Source: Pseudomonas asplenii (GTDB taxonomy: Bacteria; Pseudomonadota; Gammaproteobacteria; Pseudomonadales; Pseudomonadaceae). From it: DNA of 64,000 nucleotides. The DNA lies in the NCBI RefSeq assembly GCF_900105475.1, contig NZ_LT629777.1:4340001-4404000 (forward strand), written 5' to 3'. The position numbers and the translations under genes were made by a program. Positions 37,059 to 44,446 of this stretch are shown in pieces. Within the stretch, counting starts at the first letter, position 1. Each line of letters starts with the position of its first letter. The notes under the pieces were generated by a model. That model searched no databases, was not told where the DNA came from, and saw only the letters and a list, made by a program, of their open reading frames with translations.

Positions 37059-38150
37059 TTAACGATAACGCTCCAGCCAATGCGCGTAAGGCGCCGGCAG
37101 GGTCCAGGCGGCCTTGTCGACGCCCAGTTCCTTGGCCGCGAAGTACGCCCAATGTGGATCGGCCAGGTGCGCCCGGCCGACCGAGACCAGGTCCAGATGC
37201 CCGGCCTGCAGTGCGCCTTCCGCCAGTTGCGGGGTGCCGAAGCCCCAGGCCGAGGTCACCGGCAGGCCGGCTTCGCGGCGTACACGCTCGGCGATCGGGC
37301 CCATGAACGCCGGGCCCCATGGGATGTTGGCCTCGTGAATGGTGAAACCGACGCTGACGCTCAGCAGGTCCAGGCCGCCGGCCTTGAACTGGCGAGCCAG
37401 CTCGATGGATTCGGTGAGGGTCTGCTCGTCGCGCCCGTCATATTCCAGTACGCCGAAACGCGCGGTCAGTGGCAGGTTTTCCGGCCAGACTTCACGCACG
37501 GCGGCGAGGGTTTCCAGCAGGAAGCGGCTACGGTTTTCGAAGCTGCCGCCGTAGGCGTCGGTACGTTGGTTGGAGTGCTCGGAGAAGAAGCTCTGGCCGA
37601 GGTAGCCGTGGGCGAAGTGCAGCTCGATCCACTCGAAGCCGGCGTCGCGGGCGCGGCGGGCGGCATCGACGAAGTTCTGCTTGACCCGGGCGATGTCCTC
37701 CAGGGTCATGGCCTTTGGCGTTTTCGGCAGGTGTGCGCCGAAGGGCAGGGCGGACGGGGCGATGGTCTGCCAGCCACGGGCATCGGACTCGGCAATGTGG
37801 TCGTCGCCTTCCCACGGACGGTTGGCGCTGGCCTTGCGCCCGGCATGGGCGATCTGGATACCCGGTACCGAACCTGTGGCCTTGATGGCCTTGACCACGG
37901 GGACGAAGGCCTGGGCCTGTTCATCGTTCCAGATGCCTGCACAGCCGGGGGTGATGCGACCCTCCGGTGCCACGGCGGTAGCTTCGACCACCAGCAGACC
38001 GGCACCGCCACGCGCCAGGCTGGCGAGGTGGACATGGTGCCAGTCGTTGATCAGGCCATCGTTGGCCTGGTACTGGCACATTGGCGGGATTGCGATACGG
38101 TTGCGTAGCGTGACGTCTTTGAGCTTGAAGGGTTCGAACAAAACAGACAT
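37059..38150 (-). CDS. xenA: Old Yellow Enzyme family NADH:flavin oxidoreductase (XenA-like)
   Basis: A 363-residue FMN-dependent ene-reductase of the YqjM/XenA class. Recognisable parts are LFEPFKLKDVTLRNRIAIPPMCQYQA (with the Cys that binds substrate-side FMN in this class), IQIAHAGRKAS (catalytic His pair region), ELHFAHGYLGQSFFSEHSNQRTDAYGGSFENR and VSVGRAHLADP. It reduces activated C=C bonds of xenobiotics, quinones or nitro compounds with NAD(P)H. The start at 38150 gives the exact XenA length and has GGAG upstream. It is divergent from an ArsR-type regulator, with a perfect inverted repeat between them, and has a terminator downstream. Confidence 0.93.
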   Translation of the reverse strand: MSVLFEPFKLKDVTLRNRIAIPPMCQYQANDGLINDWHHVHLASLARGGAGLLVVEATAVAPEGRITPGCAGIWNDEQAQAFVPVVKAIKATGSVPGIQIAHAGRKASANRPWEGDDHIAESDARGWQTIAPSALPFGAHLPKTPKAMTLEDIARVKQNFVDAARRARDAGFEWIELHFAHGYLGQSFFSEHSNQRTDAYGGSFENRSRFLLETLAAVREVWPENLPLTARFGVLEYDGRDEQTLTESIELARQFKAGGLDLLSVSVGFTIHEANIPWGPAFMGPIAERVRREAGLPVTSAWGFGTPQLAEGALQAGHLDLVSVGRAHLADPHWAYFAAKELGVDKAAWTLPAPYAHWLERYR

Positions 38151-38188
38151 GGAGAACTCCAGCCGGAGGAGAGGGTATTTATTTGGTT

Positions 38189-38206
38189 GTTCGATCATAA
38201 TCGAAC
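38189..38206. promoter_or_regulatory. Perfect inverted repeat between xenA and the ArsR regulator
   Basis: GTTCGAT-CATA-ATCGAAC is a perfect 7-bp dyad with a 4-base spacer, 39 bases upstream of the xenA start and 38 bases upstream of the likely ArsR start. Size and AT-centred dyad symmetry are typical of ArsR/SmtB operators, so it probably serves both divergent promoters. Confidence 0.72.
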
Positions 38207-38243
38207 TATGGCAATAAACGGAAGCCTTGTTATCATTCGGTCC

Positions 38244-38543
38244 ATGCGAGAATTCAAACACCCGAACCCCGAAGACCTCATGCTCGAACGCGTGCTCTAC
38301 GCCTTGAGTGACCCCGTGCGCATGGAGATCGTTCGTTGCCTGGCAGGGGTTGCCGAAGCGAGCTGCGGCGAGCTGGACGGCGGACGGCCCAAGTCCAGCA
38401 TGTCCCACCATTTTCGTGTGCTGCGCGATGCGGGGCTCGTACATACCCGTAATGTCGGCACCACGCACATGAACTCATTGCGCTCTGAAATGCTCGATGT
38501 GCGGTTTCCCGGTCTGCTCGGCTGCATTCTTTCCCAGCGTTGA
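38244..38543 (+). CDS. ArsR/SmtB family transcriptional regulator
   Basis: A 99-residue winged-helix regulator: LMLERVLYALSDPVRMEIVRCL, then the recognition region RPKSSMSHHFRVLRDAGLVHTRNVG. The Cys residues (positions ~33 and ~42) are few and no classic CVC metal box is present, so it may sense an organic electrophile or redox state rather than a metal. The ATG at 38244 is preferred because the earlier candidates (38187 TTG, 38208 ATG) would place the start inside or next to the inverted repeat. It likely represses the divergent ene-reductase gene. Confidence 0.85.
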   Translation: MREFKHPNPEDLMLERVLYALSDPVRMEIVRCLAGVAEASCGELDGGRPKSSMSHHFRVLRDAGLVHTRNVGTTHMNSLRSEMLDVRFPGLLGCILSQR

Positions 38544-38740
38544 TTCACGTGTTTGCGCGGGTGCGCTGATGGGCCACACATTCAGTGGTTGAAACACGCT
38601 AGCAGCCAACCTGTTTTCCTGTGGTCACACCCCCCGTGTGCGTTCTTGAATCCGCGTAGAAAACGAGGGTTCATGGGCGGCTGGGCGAACAGTGGCCCGG
38701 GAACTCGACAGGTCTCTCCACGGATACGGATGACACTTCG

Positions 38741-39937
38741 ATGCTTTGGCGCTGGCTGCGGAAAAGAAAGGCTGCAGGTTCCCACGGAGGCGAACCTGTT
38801 GTCGGCTACTTCATCCCGCAGTCGGCTGCCGAGCTGCTTTCGACACCGCGTCGGCAAGCGCTGCTCGGACAGGTCTGGCAACTTGTCTCATTGTCCCGCG
38901 AACAGTTCGATGTGCTCTATCTCAAGCCCATCGAGCGTTGCGCCGAACTGGCTCAGCAATTTCCTGCCTCACCGCACGATCATCATGTCTATCCCGGTGG
39001 CCTGCTCGACCACTGCCTGAGCACCCTGGTCTATGCCCTGAAATTGCGCCAGTCGCGGTTGCTGCCGGTTGGCGCGAGTGCGCAGGTGCAGGGCAGTCAG
39101 GCGGAGGCCTGGAGCGTCGCAACGGCTTATGCGGCGTTGTTGCGTGATTTGGGCAAGCTCATCGTCGAGGTGAGTATACAACTGGCCAATGGCGCGGTAT
39201 GGCATCCCTGGATGGGGCCGCCCGACCGACCCTATCGTTTCAGATACGTCAACGAATGCCCTGTGAGGCTTCATGCCGCGGCGGCAGGCGTGTTGCTCAC
39301 CCAGTTGGTGCCTCATTCGACACTCCAGTGGTTGAGTGGCCACCCCGACCTATGGAGCGCCTTGATCCAGGTTCTGGCCGGGCACGATGAAGAGGCGGGC
39401 GTGTTGGGAGAACTGGTCAGCCAGGCTTATCTGGCTTCGATCGCCAGCGGACGGGAGGCTGCTCCGGTGCGGCCACTCGAACAGTCTCCCATCGAGGTGG
39501 TCCCGGTCATGGCGGTGACACCTGCGGCAACCAGCGATGATGCGGGCGACAAGACCCAGGGCGAGGCTTTCATCGATTGGCTGCGCGAAGGCATTCTCAC
39601 GAGCAGGATCGTGACCAATACCCGTGCGGCAAAGGTCCACAGTGTGGCCGGTACAGCCTTCGTGGTTTCCCCGGGCATCTTCCATCGATATGTCCAGGAA
39701 CACCCCGAGACTGCCGAGGTTGCCCAGTTGCAGGGCACAGATGATTGGCGCTGGGTTCAGCGCTGTTTCGAGAAGCAGCGAGTGCATCGTAAAGGCAGTA
39801 CAGGCCTGAACATCTGGGTCTGTGAGCTTCAGGATCTGCGCAAGACCCGCGACATCAAGGGTTATCTGTTCAAGGACCCGCTGCTGATCTTTGCCGAGAC
39901 ACCGGCAGACAATCCTGCCTTGCGGCTGAAGACGTGA
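38741..39937 (+). CDS. TraI_2/MobH-like HD domain protein, orphan and degenerate
   Basis: A 398-residue protein resembling the MobH (TraI_2) relaxase family of ICEs: VVGYFIPQSAAELLSTPRRQ, then FPASPHDHHVYPGGLLDHCL (~75-93, metal-binding His cluster), WSVATAYAALLRDLGKL and a C-terminal half (TAFVVSPGIFHRYVQEHPE, IKGYLFKDPLLIF) like TraI_2_C. The usual ALLHDLGK motif reads ALLRDLGK here, replacing the HD histidine by Arg135. It is shorter than mobilising MobH relaxases and no other conjugation gene is near. It may be a domesticated or decayed relic, or a nuclease/phosphohydrolase-like protein with a changed role. No strong ribosome site precedes the ATG. Confidence 0.72.
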   Translation: MLWRWLRKRKAAGSHGGEPVVGYFIPQSAAELLSTPRRQALLGQVWQLVSLSREQFDVLYLKPIERCAELAQQFPASPHDHHVYPGGLLDHCLSTLVYALKLRQSRLLPVGASAQVQGSQAEAWSVATAYAALLRDLGKLIVEVSIQLANGAVWHPWMGPPDRPYRFRYVNECPVRLHAAAAGVLLTQLVPHSTLQWLSGHPDLWSALIQVLAGHDEEAGVLGELVSQAYLASIASGREAAPVRPLEQSPIEVVPVMAVTPAATSDDAGDKTQGEAFIDWLREGILTSRIVTNTRAAKVHSVAGTAFVVSPGIFHRYVQEHPETAEVAQLQGTDDWRWVQRCFEKQRVHRKGSTGLNIWVCELQDLRKTRDIKGYLFKDPLLIFAETPADNPALRLKT

Positions 39938-39941
39938 AGCT

Positions 39942-40439
39942 TCACTCCAGCATCAATTGCATGTGCGTGGTTCGCCACAGCGGATCGGCCTCGAGGTCCA
40001 CGATAACGAAGCCCTGGCGTTCCCAGAAGGTGATTGCCCCAGGCAGAAAAGGATGTGTGTGCAGGTAGAGGCACTGGATCCCCGCCTGCGCCGCCATGTC
40101 CCGCAGTGCGCCGAACAGCGCGGCGGCCAGGCCATGTCGGCGGTATTCCGGCAGCACGAACAGACGCACCACCTCGACGACCCGGAGACCCTGATAGTCC
40201 AGTTGCGGGAAACGGTGGTCATAGGGCAGATAGCCGATGGCTGCGACCAATCGGCCCTGATCGCGGGCGATCAGAAACCGGCCTGCGTCCTTCAGGTAGG
40301 TTTCGGCGAAACGGGCCAGGTCGGCGGGCATCGGCGCGTTGGCGAGCATGGGGAAAAGTTCGCGGCGGGCGTCGTTGACGAAGTCGATCACCTCATCCAT
40401 GGATTCATGGGTAACGGTTTGAATTGACCAGTCGGACAT
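39942..40439 (-). CDS. GNAT family N-acetyltransferase
   Basis: A 165-residue acetyltransferase. The acetyl-CoA binding segment is VRLFVLPEYRRHGLAAALFGAL (~100-120, R-x-x-G-x-A loop) followed by AAQAGIQCLYLHTHPFLPGAITFWERQGF. Substrate unknown. The ATG at 40439 is used because the longer open frame begins inside a terminator hairpin. It converges on the MobH-like gene with 4 bases between stops. Confidence 0.88.
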   Translation of the reverse strand: MSDWSIQTVTHESMDEVIDFVNDARRELFPMLANAPMPADLARFAETYLKDAGRFLIARDQGRLVAAIGYLPYDHRFPQLDYQGLRVVEVVRLFVLPEYRRHGLAAALFGALRDMAAQAGIQCLYLHTHPFLPGAITFWERQGFVIVDLEADPLWRTTHMQLMLE

Positions 40440-40466
40440 CGGATTCAGGTGGCTCCAGTATCCAAT

Positions 40467-40497
40467 GAGAAAAAAGCGCACGGGGCGCTTTTTTCTC
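40467..40497 (-). terminator. Rho-independent terminator after the OsmC-YcaO gene
   Basis: GAGAAAAAAGCGC and GCGCTTTTTTCTC form a perfect 13-bp stem with a 5-base loop, 9 bases after the stop of the OsmC-YcaO gene on the - strand, with a T-run on the 3' arm. It should separate that gene from the downstream GNAT gene. Confidence 0.9.
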
Positions 40498-40505
40498 GGG
40501 AGGGT

Positions 40506-42707
40506 TTAACGCGAGGCGACCATCTTGGCTCGTGCCGCGTGCAGTTTCTTGTAGCTGTCGATCAGGCGCTGATGGCGGTCGAGGCCTTCGAGCTTCATGC
40601 TGGTCGGCGTCAGGCCGAAGAAGCGCACGCTGCCGTCTACCGAGCCGAGCACCGCGTCCATGCGCGGGTTGCCGAACATCCGGCGGAAGTTGGCTTCGTA
40701 GTCGGCCATCTCCAGTTCGTTGTCCAACTCCACTTCCAGCACCGCATTCAGCGCCTGGTAGAACAACCCGCGTTCGACGGTGTTGTCGTTGTACTGCAGG
40801 AATGTCTCGACCAGTTCCTTGGCTTCCTCGAAGTTCTTCAACGCCAGGTGGATCAGCAGTTTCAGTTCGAGGATGGTCAACTGGCCCCAGGCGGTGTTTT
40901 CGTCGAACTCGATACCGATCAGCGTGGTGATGTCGGTGTAGTCATCCAGCTCGCTTTCTTCCAGCAGGCCGACCAGTGCTTCCAGGCCTTCTTCGTCCAG
41001 GCGGTGCAGGTTGAGGATGTCTTCGCGGAAGAACAGCGCCTTGTTGGTGTTGTCCCAGATCAGGTCGTCGACCGGGTAGATTTCCGAGTAGCCCGGCACC
41101 AGGATGCGACAGGCCGATGCCCCCAGGTGCTCATACACCGCCACGTAGACTTCTTTTTCCAGGTTCTCGAGGGTACCGAACAGCGCTGCGGCTTCCTCGG
41201 CATTGGAGTCTTCGCCCTGGCCGGAGAAGTCCCATTCGACGAATTCGTAGTCGGCCTTGGCGCTGAAGAAGCGCCACGACACTACGCCGCTGGAATCGAT
41301 GAAGTGCTCGACGAAGTTGTTCGGCTCCATCAGCGCCTGGCTTTCGAAGGTCGGCTGCGGCAGGTCGTTCAACCCCTCGAAGCTGCGGCCCTGGAGCAGT
41401 TCGGTGAGGCTGCGTTCCAACGCGACTTCGAGGCTCGGATGGGCGCCGAACGAGGCGAACACGCCGCCGGTGCGCGGGTTCATCAGGGTCACGCACATCA
41501 CCGGGAATTCGCCGCCCAGCGACGCGTCCTTCACCAGTACCGGAAAACCCTGTTCCTCCAGGCCCTGGATACCGGCCAGAATGCTTGGGTACTTGGCCAG
41601 GACTTCCTGTGGCACATCCGGCAGGGCGAGTTCACCTTCCAGAATCTCGCGTTTCACCGCGCGCTCGAAGATCTCCGACAGGCACTGCACCTGCGCTTCG
41701 GCCAGGGTATTGCCGGCGCTCATGCCGTTGCTGAGGAACAGGTTCTCGATCAGATTGGACGGGAAGTACACCACCTCGCCGTCCGACTGGCGTACGAACG
41801 GCAGCGAGCAGATGCCGCGCTCAGTGTTGCCGGAGTTGGTGTCGTACAGGTGCGAGCCACGCAGTTCGCCGTCGGGGTTGTAGATCGCCAGGCAATGCTC
41901 GTCGAGGATTTCCTTGGGCAGGGCGTCCTGGCGGCCGGGCTGGAACCAGCGCTCATCCGGGTAGTGCACAAACGCCGCATTGGCGATCTCTTCGCCCCAG
42001 AACTGGTCGTTGTAGAAGAAGTTGCAGTTCAGGCGCTCGATGAACTCGCCCAGGGCCGAAGCCAGCGCGCTTTCCTTGGTCGAGCCCTTGCCGTTGGTGA
42101 AGCACATCGGCGATTGCGCATCGCGAATATGCAGCGACCAGACGTTCGGCACGATATTGCGCCACGAAGCGATTTCGATCTTCATGCCCAGGCCCGAGAG
42201 GATGGCGGACATGTTGGCGATGGTCTGCTCCAGCGGCAGGTCCTTGCCGGCAATGTAGGTGCTCGCTTGCGAATCGGTGTTCGGCATCAGCAGGGCCTGG
42301 GCATCGGCGTCGAGGTTTTCCACTTCCTCGATGACGAAGTCCGGGCCGGTCTGCACGACCTTCTTCACCGTGCACCGGTCGATGGAGCGCAGGATGCCCT
42401 GGCGGTCCTTGTCGGAAATATCCGCAGGCAGCTCGACCTGGATCTTGAAGATCTGGTTGTAGCGGTTCTCCGGGTCGACGATGTTGTTCTGCGACAGGCG
42501 GATATGGTCGGTGGGGATATTGCGGGTGTCGCAGTATACCTTGACGAAGTAAGCCGCGCACAGGGCCGACGAGGCCAGGAAATAGTCGAAAGGGCTCGGG
42601 GCCGAGCCATCGCCCTTGTAGCGAATGGGTTGATCGGCCACCACCGTGAAGTCATCGAATTTGGCTTCGAGTCGGAGGTTGTCGAGAAAGTTGACCTTGA
42701 TTTCCAT
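40506..42707 (-). CDS. ycaO: OsmC-YcaO fusion protein
   Basis: A 733-residue two-domain protein. Residues ~1-140 form an OsmC-like domain (NFLDNLRLEAKFDDFTVVAD, FDYFLASSALCAAYFVKVYC with the Cys expected of a peroxiredoxin-like site, KCTVKK region). Residues ~150-733 match E. coli YcaO closely: LEQTIANMSAILSGLGMKIE, CFTNGKGSTKESALASALGE, IFERAVKR and FGAHPSLEVALERSLTELLQ, the last two with ATP/Mg-binding acidic residues. YcaO proteins activate amide backbones with ATP; E. coli YcaO is needed for RimO-dependent methylthiolation of ribosomal protein S12. It stands alone, ends at a strong terminator, and has no leader peptide gene next to it. Confidence 0.93.
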   Translation of the reverse strand: MEIKVNFLDNLRLEAKFDDFTVVADQPIRYKGDGSAPSPFDYFLASSALCAAYFVKVYCDTRNIPTDHIRLSQNNIVDPENRYNQIFKIQVELPADISDKDRQGILRSIDRCTVKKVVQTGPDFVIEEVENLDADAQALLMPNTDSQASTYIAGKDLPLEQTIANMSAILSGLGMKIEIASWRNIVPNVWSLHIRDAQSPMCFTNGKGSTKESALASALGEFIERLNCNFFYNDQFWGEEIANAAFVHYPDERWFQPGRQDALPKEILDEHCLAIYNPDGELRGSHLYDTNSGNTERGICSLPFVRQSDGEVVYFPSNLIENLFLSNGMSAGNTLAEAQVQCLSEIFERAVKREILEGELALPDVPQEVLAKYPSILAGIQGLEEQGFPVLVKDASLGGEFPVMCVTLMNPRTGGVFASFGAHPSLEVALERSLTELLQGRSFEGLNDLPQPTFESQALMEPNNFVEHFIDSSGVVSWRFFSAKADYEFVEWDFSGQGEDSNAEEAAALFGTLENLEKEVYVAVYEHLGASACRILVPGYSEIYPVDDLIWDNTNKALFFREDILNLHRLDEEGLEALVGLLEESELDDYTDITTLIGIEFDENTAWGQLTILELKLLIHLALKNFEEAKELVETFLQYNDNTVERGLFYQALNAVLEVELDNELEMADYEANFRRMFGNPRMDAVLGSVDGSVRFFGLTPTSMKLEGLDRHQRLIDSYKKLHAARAKMVASR

Positions 42708-42995
42708 GCGGGATTACCAGAAGAGCGAGAATACGAATGGCCGCCATTATCCGGTCTTTTTGCCGGGAAGGAAGCGACACCGGACGAGACTGGGTGCTTT
42801 ATGTCGTTGATTGTCCGAACGGCTTCATCGACGAAGGTGCTTTAACGTCGAGCCATTCCCTACATCTTCGTGGGAAACCACTGGCTATCTTGCCCCATGA
42901 GTTTGGATCAATTATCGGTTTGGTCCGCTGCGCCAGCGTGTGCGACCAGAGCGGATCAATTCGATTCCGCCGTGTGGGTTATGGAGGAGCAGTGA

Positions 42996-43445
42996 ATGAA
43001 ACCGTCGAAAAAGAGTCTTTCCGGTGTGGCGATCATGAGTGTGTTCATCGCACTTCTGAACCAGGCAAATGCCAACGTGCCGGCACCGGCCGTTGCCGAG
43101 GAATTACCGTTTTCCGGTGCGGTTCGCGTGGGCAATACGCTTTACGGCGCCGGGCAGATCGGCAGCGATGGTAATGATCGACTGGTCCCAGGCGGTATCG
43201 TGCCGGAAACCCGGCAAGCCTTGAGCAATATCAAGGCGGTTATCGAAGGCAACGGCTTCAGCCTCAAGGACGTCGTGAAGTGCACGGTATTCCTCGCCGA
43301 TATTTCTGAGTTTTCATCGTTCAACGAGGTTTATCGAAATTTCTTCTCGAAACCCTACCCGGCGCGCAGCACGGTGGCGGTAGCGGGCCTGGTCGCCAAC
43401 GCACGGGTGGAAATCGAATGTATCGCGGCTAAACGAGATACTTGA
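42996..43445 (+). CDS. Exported RidA/YjgF/UK114 family protein
   Basis: A 149-residue RidA-fold protein with an N-terminal signal (SLSGVAIMSVFIALLNQANA, cleavage about 27). The mature part matches RidA: VGNTLYGAGQIGSDG, GIVPETRQALSNIKAVIEGN and KCTVFLADISEFSSFNEVYR, with the catalytic Arg in YPARSTVAVAGL (Arg124 here, equivalent to Arg105 of E. coli RidA). Cytosolic RidA hydrolyses reactive enamines/imines; the exported form would act in the periplasm. GGAGGAG precedes the ATG by a few bases. It converges with the LysR gene. Confidence 0.88.
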   Translation: MKPSKKSLSGVAIMSVFIALLNQANANVPAPAVAEELPFSGAVRVGNTLYGAGQIGSDGNDRLVPGGIVPETRQALSNIKAVIEGNGFSLKDVVKCTVFLADISEFSSFNEVYRNFFSKPYPARSTVAVAGLVANARVEIECIAAKRDT

Positions 43446-43491
43446 AGAGGTAGCGGGGATTCCTGTGTAAACAAGGGTGCGCGCACAAGGA

Positions 43492-44352
43492 TCAACCCGC
43501 AAACACCTGCTCCACCGTTTGCGAAACATACTCGAGCACAGCCCGGATCAACGGTGACTTGCTCAGATCCCCATGCACCACCAGCCAGATATCGCAGTAG
43601 AAGGTTTCGCCGTCGAAGGGCAGGGGCTTGAGCGCCGGGTCGTGCTCGCCGATGAACAGCGGCAGGCCCGCGACGCCAAGACCCGAACGCGCAACCCGTT
43701 GCTGGGTGCTGATGTCGCTGACCTCGCAGACCACCGGACGACCCGCTGCCACAGCCAGCATCCATTGCTGGTGTGGCATGTCGGCATACTGCGCGTCATA
43801 GGCGATAAATCCCCAGTCTGCCGGTCGTGCCGCGTTGGCATAGTCGTGGGCGCAATACAGCCCGAACGGCATGCGTCCGATGCGACGGGTGACGTTGGCC
43901 GGTTCGCTTGGCCGAAACAGCCGGACCGCGATGTCGGCCTCGCGGCGCTCCAGGGACACACTCTGTGCCTGGTTGACCATCGACAGTTGAATGCCCGGAT
44001 GACGTGTCCTCAAGGCCGCGAGACGATCGGCAAAAAAGTTCGTCCCCAGTACCGGCGGCACACTCAAGGTCACCTTGCCCGACATGCTCGCCTGTTCGGC
44101 GCTGGCCACCCGTTCGATGCCGAACGCTGCCCGTTCCATGTCCTGGGCGAGTCGGTGGATCTGCGCGCCCATTGGGGTCAGGTTGCAGCGGCGCGGTAGC
44201 CGCTCGAGCAGCCTCACGCCCAGTTCGGCTTCGAGCGCCGACAGACGCCGGCTGACCGTCGCATGGTCGACTTTCATGCGTCGTGCTGCGGCAGACAGGC
44301 TGCCCGCATCGACGACCGCGACGAAGTAACGCAGATTTTCCCAGTCCAGCAT
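43492..44352 (-). CDS. LysR family transcriptional regulator
   Basis: A 286-residue LysR regulator. The N-terminal helix-turn-helix is LRYFVAVVDAGSLSAAARRM followed by DHATVSRRLSALEAELGVRLLERLPRRC; the co-inducer domain follows (GKVTLSVPPVLGTNFFADRL). The start at 44352 gives the standard MLDWENL N-terminus; the longer frame runs over the intergenic region. It is divergent from an MFS efflux gene with a 29-base inverted repeat between them and probably controls that gene and itself. Confidence 0.92.
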   Translation of the reverse strand: MLDWENLRYFVAVVDAGSLSAAARRMKVDHATVSRRLSALEAELGVRLLERLPRRCNLTPMGAQIHRLAQDMERAAFGIERVASAEQASMSGKVTLSVPPVLGTNFFADRLAALRTRHPGIQLSMVNQAQSVSLERREADIAVRLFRPSEPANVTRRIGRMPFGLYCAHDYANAARPADWGFIAYDAQYADMPHQQWMLAVAAGRPVVCEVSDISTQQRVARSGLGVAGLPLFIGEHDPALKPLPFDGETFYCDIWLVVHGDLSKSPLIRAVLEYVSQTVEQVFAG

Positions 44353-44373
44353 CTGTGCGTTTTTCCCTATATA

Positions 44374-44402
44374 CCGTGCGAATTCTCGGAATATTCGCAC
44401 GG
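44374..44402. promoter_or_regulatory. Inverted repeat between LysR and MFS genes
   Basis: CCGTGCGAAT and ATTCGCACGG are perfect 10-bp arms around a 9-base spacer, 22 bases from the LysR start and 44 bases before the MFS start. It contains the T-N11-A geometry expected of a LysR recognition site and is the obvious operator for the divergent pair. Confidence 0.72.
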
Positions 44403-44446
44403 ATGGTTCTGCTTGTATCGTCGTTTCTTTCCTTGAGGAGACGGAC

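Noticed and set aside
40449..42845. A long + strand frame opposite the OsmC-YcaO gene
   Set aside because: It is antisense to a protein closely similar to E. coli YcaO and starts inside a terminator hairpin.
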